From Alectoria sarmentosa (lineage: Eukaryota > Ascomycota > Lecanoromycetes > Lecanorales > Parmeliaceae), in the NCBI GenBank assembly GCA_009733775.1, contig WOGZ01000072.1, positions 62,001 to 126,000 of the forward strand: a stretch of DNA of 64,000 bases, read 5' to 3'. The position numbers were made by a program, and so were the translations under genes. The notes below the pieces were generated by a model. That model searched no databases. It saw only the letters and a list, made by a program, of their open reading frames with translations, and was not told where the DNA came from. Positions 56,186-64,000 of the stretch are shown one piece after another. Position 1 is the first letter of the stretch. Each line of letters begins with the position of its first letter.

Positions 56186-57484
56186 CTAAAGTCGGTGTCC
56201 AGGTACGAAGATGAAAAGTACAATCAGGCACACGCCGATCAGCACGGTGAAGAACAAGACCATCATTGCGCGTTTGTTCATGAGCTTTCGGATGTAGGGT
56301 TCTCTTATGCGTGACCAGTTCATGAAGGTGTATTCGCTGAGCCCAGCCAGGGCGAGAACAGGATCGATCGAGTACTGTTGGGATGAGAGGGCGTAAACGC
56401 CGATGGTGAAGGGAAGAATGAGCTACAAGCAGTGATTAGCTTCAGTAAGTGGGAGAGGATTGAAAGCTCTACTAACCCAGCAACGGATATGTTTTGGCTT
56501 GTCCAGTAGAATGCATGCGAAACCGGCCCAAAAGGCACCAAACAATCCCAGCAGACCCAGACATAATCGAAGGAAAGAGCTTGGTGGCACTAGATTGCCA
56601 AGCGCCTTTGCCCGGAGAAAGCCTGGAAACGCGTCGCGTTCCATGGCCTGGAAAGTGTAGTCTTTCGCCGCGTCGAAGACCTCGGGATCATCGCGACCTT
56701 CTTCCTCAATGGATGTAGTAATGTCGGTCAGGATGCCCTGCGGTAGGATGATCTCTCGCTCCGAGCCTGGTAACAGGAAGGTGTAGAGAATTTTCTCAGC
56801 ACTGGCCCGGATATCTGCCCTTGCAACGGTATGTGCTGGAGAGTTTGAGTCCGTCCGACCAGGTGAGCCGTTGGTCATGAAGCTCGGCCTAGGCGGACGC
56901 TCCCTGTCTGTTCCATTCGAAGGTCGGTCCCCTGATCCTTGCAAATTAGACTGAGACCCCAGGCTACTTTGTGGTGAATGATTTGTTCCGTTGCCATTGC
57001 CATTGCCAGCTCCGCTTCCATTGTCTGAGCGCAAGTAGGCGGAGAGATGCTGGTCCTTGATCTTCTCATCGGGATTGAGATTCGTCGATGGACCTGACGG
57101 ATCGTTCATGTCTCCAATGTGGTCTAGTATGTATGATGAGCGTTTTGAACCATGCTTCTCCAACTCTGGTGTCTCAACGAGGACCGAACGACGCAGTTCA
57201 CGCACGTAGTGTCGGCAAAGGGACATGTGCTGGGAGACATCGAGCCTGGCGCCTTGAGGTCAGCAAATTTTCCTTCCTCCGCAACGTGCTCTCCGGCTGT
57301 AGAACCAAGCATACCAGAAATCGAGATAGTCAACAGATCTTTGCTGATCTCGCATGTAGATGTAGAAGGAAAAGAGGTCGACGGGAGCTAAAGTCTGCCG
57401 GCTGAGGACCTCAAACAGTGTAGGCAGGCGGTTTCGATTGAGGTCTGGATGTGGCGATGGCGTGTCCATCAGAGGATCAGACAT
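56186..57484 (-). CDS. RAX1: RGS-domain membrane protein (RAX1-like)
   Basis: Exons 57484-57315, 57245-56477 and 56422-56186 encode 391 residues. The RGS fold is in two parts: LPTLFEVLSRQTLAPVDLFS with SVDYLDFW/LDVSQHM across intron 1, and SAEKILYTFLLPGSEREIIL with AMERDAFPGFLRAKALGNL near 205-272. A disordered insert with GNGNGNG lies between them. Three membrane segments follow, at about 282-304, 314-325 and 365-386. Split RGS domain plus C-terminal membrane segments is the layout of yeast RAX1, a bud-site landmark protein, and of Aspergillus Rax1, linked to growth and stress response. The introns are 69 and 54 nt with phases 2 and 0. Confidence 0.9.
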
Positions 57485-58507
57485 GATGAACCCGGCAAGA
57501 CTGGACGGACACTGAGCCGATAGATATAATAACGTTGCTTGCTATGAACTTATTGTGACTGTAACGAAGCTGTCGTTGGCAAGTGAAGGGATTAACGGCG
57601 ACTCAACCAGCTCATCCCTTTCACACGGCCCTTATTCGGTGACCGTTTATTGCGATTGATCAATTGAAGCTAAGAAGACAGTGGCAGGCAGTAATGATTG
57701 GGAAGAATCGTTGCTTCTTCAATACCTGATGCGGTTGGCCATGAAGCTGGCAAATGTCACCTTTTCAATTCATACAGACGAGGTAAGAAAATTGGTCTGA
57801 TGCTCCGTACTTTGACAACGAATGCGACGTGGCTAGATGCGGCTAGCTTCCAACCTATAGAAGTCTTGGCACCAAACCGAATGGTCACAACGAGAATCGG
57901 CTTTACTATCTACATGTCTATTCAAATTTTACACATGAAAACCTTTGATCCTGGTCGCAGAATGCTTTCTCTCCACATATCTCCCAATTGCACAAGGGCA
58001 ATTACACAATTATATAGCTCAGGAATGCTTTTTTTCCCAACCAGTCCACCCCGAACGCCTCGCTTCTCTTTGCTTATCACTCTCTATGCCAGGCAGAGGT
58101 AGCAATCCATATCGCCTGGGGCGCCAAATCTTCCAGACCAAAATGACGGATCTCGGCGCTGTATCATAACACGTTAATCTTCAGTATCACACGGCGGTAG
58201 AGGTACGACAGGTCTATCTAGGGCGTGCCCTGATGATATGTTTCGCTGGATGAGAGTATTTTGTACATGGTTAGTTATATCGGTTTGGGAAGAGTAAAGG
58301 CCCAAACCATGACAGATTCGGTAGACTCCTTGAAACCAAAAGAATTTCCCAGCACCAAGCAAAGAGCATGCGTGGGAAGCAGTGGATTCTAGAGGTCATG
58401 GATAGAACAGTATCGCTGACTGATGTAAACGGCCGGCTTGGCGGAGAAAATTGCTCGTAGCCATGTTCGTGTCAACGCGAGGTACGTCTTGATGGATGTC
58501 TCGGCCT
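57485..58507. other. Intergenic region
   Basis: Promoter of the RAX1-like gene and 3' flank of SLN1. Small frames only; nothing supported. Confidence 0.5.
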
Positions 58508-61500
58508 TCATGACATGGGCGATACTGGTTCTTCTTTTACCGGTCGGCCGTCCTTCTCGGGTTCTTCCGCAGCTTCTGGGATCGTGGCGCAGTACCGTTT
58601 TAGGACCTGTTTGAGAGCTGGTCGGCGGATTGGCTTGGGTAGGAAGAAGTCCATGCCTGAGTCCATGCATTCTTTCACATTGCTTTCCTCGGCAAAGGCA
58701 GTGAGGGCGACGATTGGTGCAGAGTAGCCCATTTCTCTTATAAGTCGAGTACTTTGTATACCGTCAAGGTTAGGCATCTGAAAAGCAAGGTCAGCCCGCG
58801 ACCGGCGAATGCAGCATCGTGAAGCACTACCTGGACGTCCATGAAAATCAAGTTGAAGTATTTCCGCTGCTCCATGCTCTCTTTGACAAACTCGAAAGCT
58901 TCTTGGCCGTCCTTTGCAACAGTGACGTCTGGAAAGGAGTCAGCATTTGATAGCATACCGTCAAAGAGATAGTTCGAAATGCACCGTAAATGTCTTCAAG
59001 CTTCAACATGCGAAGCACCACCTCTTGATTCACCTTGTTATCCTCAGCGACCAGCACGCGAATTCTGTCACCGCTCTGAGCTACTTGTGCAGCAACTCGC
59101 TCCATCGCCGCTAGCTGTTTATCAGGAGATTCTAGTGGCGACGTTGCAGCAAAAAATGGTTGACTCAGTCCAACAAGTCGTGGCTTTGCAGGTGTATCGA
59201 AACCATTGAGTCCAGGTGGTACGGTGGTCTCGGATTTGACAGACATGTCAGAGGACGATCTCTTCCGCTGTGGCGAGTGCTCGTCATCCATATTTGTGCT
59301 TAGATTAATGCTGTTGCGTCGAGAATCCATGTTAGAGCTGGTCGTGCTATCGGCCCTCTCCTTGGTGAAGACCAACGGTATTCGCATCGTGAACTTGCTC
59401 CCTACCCCAACCTGACTTTCGAGTTCCATGGATCCCTTCATCAGAGTAGCCAATTGCGAGCAGATGCTCAATCCGAGCCCAGTACCTCCATATTTCTTGT
59501 TAAGCCCAATGTCTCCTTGTACGAAAGGTTCGAAGACGCGCTGTTGTTGGGTTTCCGGAATCCCAGGCCCGGTGTCCTCTACCTCAAACTCAAACAAGAG
59601 AATTCTAGCATTAATTGGCGGAGGCGATGATGACCGTTCTGTAATTGCAACTGTTGGTATTGCTTTAGGCTCGTTCCCGTTGATGTGAAGCGCCGTATCG
59701 GAGTACTTTGCTCTTTCGCGACCTCGTTGACTGGGTGTGATGGAAGAGCCAGAATCAGATCGCACCCCTGGGAATCGGCCCCTAGATCCTCGTGGCGACT
59801 GACGTTTAGAGTGCCTGGACTGCTTGGACTGCAACGACCCTTTGCGAGTACTTTCAGGCCTTTCTGGTGCGTCCGCCACACATCTGATCTTTACGTTTAC
59901 TGACCCATTTGGAGGTGTGAACTTCAGACTGTTGCTCACGAGGTTGATGATGACTTGGAGGATTCTGTGCTGATCACCCCACAGGAACATATCTCTCACA
60001 CGTCCTGTGCCGTACGGTCCAAAACCGCTCTGTAGAGGAGCTCCACCGGCTGTTTCTAATCCATCTTGAGGGCCTTCATAGCTCACCCCTAATTTTATAG
60101 ACCCATCTTTGGCCTGCTTCTCGAATATCGAGACTACTTGCGAACACACGTCCGACAAGCGAAACTCTCGCTCGTCCAGTGTCAGATTCTGGCCTATCTG
60201 GTTCTTGGTGAATGTCAAAAGATCCGTCAACAGGTGTAATAGTAGATCGCCTGACTTATATATGATGCCCAGTGATCTTTTGATCTTTGTGTGATCCTCT
60301 TCTTGCATACAGACAGCGCACATCCCAAGAATTCCATTCAGGGGCGTTTTGAGCTCATGAGAGATATTGGCAATGAAAGCCGTTTTGCTTTCGTTGGCAG
60401 CTTCGGCGGCCTTCTTGCTAATCTCGAGTTCCTGCGTTCGCTCCTTGACTCTTTCTTCAAGTCGCTCATACTGCATCATCAGTTCCTCTGACATTTCGTT
60501 GAACGTGCGCGTAAGGTCAGTAAGCTCGTCCTGAACAATATGTTTTCGATCTTGAACCTTGCCGGGTATCCGAAAGGTTTGCCGCCGTTGCCTATCTCTG
60601 CGTTCCACGTCCTTTCGTTGATGTCCACTTCGCCATTGCGACAGCCGACCCATGAAACCTTCTTTTCTAGCTGCTGGCGCCATTGACTCCTCTTCGCCGG
60701 ATTCCAGACCCTCAATGTCTCCTGAGATCGAAGAGCGGACGCTGCCGTCATCAGATTCGTATCTGTAGGGTTCTACCGTCTTTTTCGTTGCTTCTCGTAG
60801 CCTTCTAATGGGTGTCACGGAAAGATGGGCCAAGGGCAACAGGAGTAGGAGTATGGCACCGACGGTTCCGAAAACGCACGCCACTAGAACGTTCCGGAGA
60901 CGATGAATTGGTGCAATCACTTCGCCGTAGGCTTGTTCAACAATGAGCGCCCAATCGACCATAGGAGACATCGGCAAAGCGTAGCCAACTGAAACATGGT
61001 CATTATCCTCGTTTCTTGTGGAAAGAAGACTGCCTGCGTTGTTGCGGGATCCAGTGTTAGATGTATAGGCATCCAATACGCCAGGGTAATTTTGCATCTG
61101 GAAAGGCAAGTTGGGCATGCCGTAAGCGCGTATTGAGTGACGAGTGCTTCGCGACGAGTTTTGGGTAGGTGGCAGTACGAACTGCACGTCTTGTGTCTTT
61201 GCCGCCGTTAGGTTTGCTCTGGTACTGCCGATAGCTTGCACATTGGTTGGCAGCTTCTGAGTTGACGTGCTCGGTGCCACAATCAGGATCTGGCCTGTGG
61301 TTCCTAAGCCTTCAACTGACTGCTCGATGTTGAATATGGACGCCGCATTGACGATGATGCTGATCCAGCCCAGAATATCCGTGCTTGATGTGTCGTTGAC
61401 CACTGGTACGGTAAGCGAAAGTAAAGCGAAGCTCCCGTTGAGAAGCCAAGGCCCTAAGAATATGGTCGAATTGTCGTACAGCTGCTGTCCATTCCAAAAA

Positions 61501-62180
61501 GCATCCGACTGATTGAAAGTATTGTTGATGACCGTAGATGTGTAGGTCAAGTTTGGATATAGCCGGACAGGATAACCAGTGCCATTATCGCCGAGATAGA
61601 CGGAAGTCCCATTGGGATCGAGAAACGGTAGCGGGATTGCGTCTGCGATGGTGGGCGAACTGACGTTCAGCAAACCGTAAGGCCCGCCAACGCCGGTACC
61701 GTTCTTAGAGAACACCTGCGCTTCAAGTAGCATATCGGATGATCCTCCACCTGACAGTGCACTTTGCATATCTGATGCGGCGCGGACCCAGTTGGCGTCG
61801 GTGTTGTTTCCTGAATTGTAGCGTTGCAAAGCAGATTGGAGAGCAATGCGCGTGGATATGGCTTGGACGCTTGACTGGAGTAGCAGAAGGTTCGAGTCGA
61901 GTTGGTTGGCATAGAGGGAGGCTGTGAGGGAGAGACTCGAGGTCCTGACAGACAGACGGTCAGTTTGAGGGAAGCGAGCAATATGTGTGGGGTCATCCAT
62001 GCCTGATACCAATCACAAAGTCGTAATTGTTGACCCACTAGCACAAACATGGTCAGTATGTAGACTTGAAGAATCGCAGAGGGAGGATGGAAATACTGTT
62101 GCGACAGCTACCACCGCGAGAGCTATCAGAGTGGTGAGGAGCACGAGGAGACCCAACTGTTCCCTGATTCCGATGCGCAT
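58508..62180 (-). CDS. SLN1: SLN1-type hybrid sensor histidine kinase
   Basis: Exons 62180-62097, 62037-62003, 61944-58985, 58928-58831 and 58777-58508 encode 1148 residues. A first membrane segment (residues 9-28), an extracellular sensor region with many NxS/T sites, and a second segment at about 391-416 are followed by a HAMP-like linker and coiled coil. The kinase has the H-box His569 ([12 protein letters not shown]), N-box ([12 protein letters not shown]), DTGPGIP and GGTGLGLSI. The receiver follows near 1010, with [11 protein letters not shown], phospho-acceptor MDVQMPNLDG and the conserved Lys in [12 protein letters not shown]. It signals through a YPD1/SSK1 relay to the osmotic-stress MAP kinase. 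Intron 2 (62002-61945, 58 nt) seems to use a GC donor (ATCAG|GCATGG); only that choice keeps the conserved FVIGIR-xxxLSLTASL block. Confidence 0.95.
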
Positions 62181-62612
62181 CTTTAACGAAAGGGTGCTGA
62201 GGGATCTTTTGCCTCTACTGAAGAGGCACAATCGATGCCCTGATTTCAACGTCTCCGCATCCCTTCTGGTAGTATTACAATTTGGCCACAGCAGCGACTT
62301 GGCTGGAATAGAAGGTCGGGGAGCTTAGAGGACAGCATAAAGCATTTCAGTATCCTGTCGCGGTCTTCTGTCATGCCATAGTGCGGGGATTAATTCTGCA
62401 AGACAGACATTCGTACCCGTTTGTTGCTCCGTCGAGGTCCGCTCGGCAAGGACAAGCGTTTTTGGTTGTTCATCAACATTAACCCTTTGGATGGAGGTAA
62501 AAGGAGAGGTAACCGATGATGCGCAATGAAGAGAGTGTGTAAGGCGCAGCAATGTAGAAGAGTGGTAATGGACCTTGGAATTATACTCGGCTCAACGGTG
62601 ACAGCTTCATAG

Positions 62613-62642
62613 TTGATAGGTGATAGGTGATAGGTGATAGTT
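62613..62642. repeat. TGATAGG(T) tandem repeat
   Basis: Four units of TGATAGGT with a final variant, in the SLN1 5' flank. Confidence 0.9.
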
Positions 62643-62937
62643 GGTGGCCAAAGTTGCCCCGAAGTCACCAGAGTCAGCACACCCTCAGCACCCTGCCGGG
62701 GGGTACTGTCTAGGCGGGCCTCCGCTCTTTTTCAATAGCTCGAGTGGCACATGTATTTAATGTATTTAATGTAGGTACTTAATGTATCTAATGTACCTTA
62801 CTTACTTACTCCCTGACGACCTTACTTGTTTTGGCTGTCGGCTGAGCGTTAGACTCATCTAGAGCACGATCCGAACCGAGGCAAGCCCTAACCTGCATCA
62901 GGTAGCACAAACCTCGTCCCTATTCCATCACCCTCTC

Positions 62938-62980
62938 TTGACCTATTGACCTATTGACCTATTGACCTAATGGACTATTG
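62938..62980. repeat. ACCTATTG tandem repeat
   Basis: About four 9-base units (GACCTATTG), then degenerate copies. Confidence 0.9.
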
Positions 62981-63171
62981 ACATGTGGCATATCTGAACC
63001 TGCCATGGCCCAACTCTTTACTGTAGCCAGCATTATCTCAGCAACATCAGAAGCTAAGGAGGAAGTCCCCACAAGAAACGGAGACTTCTCCCAACGTGCA
63101 CCCTGCCAAAGATGCATTTCTTTGCACATGGCTGATCTTTAGCTATCGCCAATTGCCTTGGACTCACCCCA

Positions 63172-64000
63172 TCACCATGCTTCAGATCCCGTTTTCTTCC
63201 CCTGACTCTCAGCTAAAGTCATTGCGGCTGGCGTAACCGGTGAAAATCTTCTCGGATCTTGGGCCTCCCTCCTCATCTTCCCCGTCGGCACCATAGTCGA
63301 CGAGAGCTTCTTCCAGTCCCTACTCACACAATCCTCAAAGATACTTGTCCTAGCCTCAGCATGTAGCTGGAATATCTCCTCCACAAGGCCAGCATCAAAG
63401 TCGTTGAAGTGGCTTATGAGCCCTGCAGGTCTTCTGTAGCGGTCGTTCAGAGAATTGGCAACGCTATCCCAGGACAAGGCATGATGTACTTTTGCAATTA
63501 TGATGTACTGGAGCACTCTAGGCTCCGTGTGCTTGAAACGCTCCTCAACTGCTGCTGCTCGGAATCTTCGAGCTTCGTGTAACTCCACCTTGAAGTTGTT
63601 GAGGATTTGCTCCCTTCGGGCTTTGTTGTTGTAAAGCTCTTCGTGACAGTAATTCGAAAGAGTCACATCATCGTAGCTCAAGATATCCGCCTCGGATTCG
63701 AGATTGTTGCCCACTCCCCTGACACTATTATTGACAGCGTCTACGTCGCAGGATTTGAAGTCGTCAAAGTCCTCTGGCCAACGATATTGGAGCACAAGGG
63801 CGATGTCTTCATCGGTGAAGTCAGGTTTGATATCACCAGATGTTGTGATGACCTTCTTGGAGAACCCTGCCTTTACCTGGCTTGCAGGAGGGTATGCCCG
63901 AAGCGTGAATCTTTTTGGGACGATGATCCGAAACAGCTGGTCGTCTGAGTAAATACGACCAAGAACTCTGTGCTGGCCTCGATTGTCTAAAAGCATGATG
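63172..64000 (-). CDS. Hypothetical protein, partial at right edge
   Basis: A minus-strand frame ends with a stop at 63172 and is open to the last base, so the start may lie beyond the window; an in-frame ATG occurs at 63996. The 274 visible residues are mostly soluble and charged. A helical section (NFKVELHEARRFRAAAVEER, then YIIIAKVHHALSWDSVANSLNDR) looks somewhat like a helix-turn-helix or SANT-type fold, and a second helical part (LVEEIFQLHAEARTSIFEDC) follows. No family is recognised with confidence. No introns are evident in this part. Confidence 0.6.
   Translation of the reverse strand, partial: IMLLDNRGQHRVLGRIYSDDQLFRIIVPKRFTLRAYPPASQVKAGFSKKVITTSGDIKPDFTDEDIALVLQYRWPEDFDDFKSCDVDAVNNSVRGVGNNLESEADILSYDDVTLSNYCHEELYNNKARREQILNNFKVELHEARRFRAAAVEERFKHTEPRVLQYIIIAKVHHALSWDSVANSLNDRYRRPAGLISHFNDFDAGLVEEIFQLHAEARTSIFEDCVSRDWKKLSSTMVPTGKMRREAQDPRRFSPVTPAAMTLAESQGKKTGSEAW

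Larger units (their letters stand above)
62181..63171. other. Intergenic region with several short tandem repeats
   Basis: SLN1 promoter and 3' flank of the right-edge gene. It holds three repeat clusters: GATAGGT (62613-62642), TTTAATG/ACTTAATG (about 62752-62805) and ACCTATTG (62938-62980). No gene is supported. Confidence 0.6.

Overview
The window is nuclear DNA of a filamentous ascomycete (Pezizomycotina). Genes are dense, on both strands, and broken by short introns of about 45-150 nt with GT...AG ends and CTRAY-like branch sites. The gene set is typical of the group: SLN1-type hybrid histidine kinase, CCC2, DUR3, ATG2, a TEA-domain regulator, CSN7 and RAX1. One AT-rich block has the composition expected from repeat-induced point mutation (RIP). 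The class cannot be fixed from the sequence. Intron-containing genes were assembled by joining reading frames at splice sites so that phase and family conservation agree; no transcript data were available. Gene symbols are given by family resemblance, not by database search.

Left end (1-6.4 kb): a concentrative nucleoside transporter (minus, cut by the window edge) is divergent from an ADGF/CECR1-type adenosine deaminase (plus), a likely nucleoside-scavenging pair. Next comes a 2.1-kb AT-rich, RIP-like island holding a few intact palindromes, perhaps inside a long 5' leader of the next gene.

6.4-26.5 kb: autophagy lipid-transfer protein ATG2 (plus, 4 exons); a 1316-residue serine-rich protein with two C-terminal membrane segments (plus) behind a long intron-bearing leader; a 133-residue zinc-ribbon protein in five small exons (plus); a DUF2237 protein in five exons (minus); and the RNA polymerase II elongation factor ELL (minus).

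26.5-43.5 kb: a 2.65-kb microsatellite-rich intergenic region; a TEA/ATTS transcription factor with a CCHC zinc-knuckle-like motif (minus); the rRNA-processing protein MRD1 (minus); dynein light chain LC8 (plus, five exons including a 23-nt one); the urea transporter DUR3 (minus, nine exons) with four GATA-factor sites upstream; and the copper P-type ATPase CCC2 (minus, one exon).

43.5-64 kb: COP9 signalosome subunit CSN7 (plus), histone acetyltransferase GCN5 (minus), the 9-1-1 clamp subunit RAD1 (plus), a gene-poor stretch with one weak gene model and one broken small-secreted-protein gene, RMD1/RMND1-family protein (plus), RAX1-like RGS membrane protein (minus), the osmosensing hybrid kinase SLN1 (minus) and a partial unknown gene at the right edge. 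Most genes are unrelated housekeeping or signalling genes. No secondary-metabolite cluster, intact transposon or convincing RNA gene was seen. The least ordinary items are the island with its surviving palindromes, the zinc-knuckle/TEA combination, two introns that appear to use GC donors, and the decayed secreted-protein gene.
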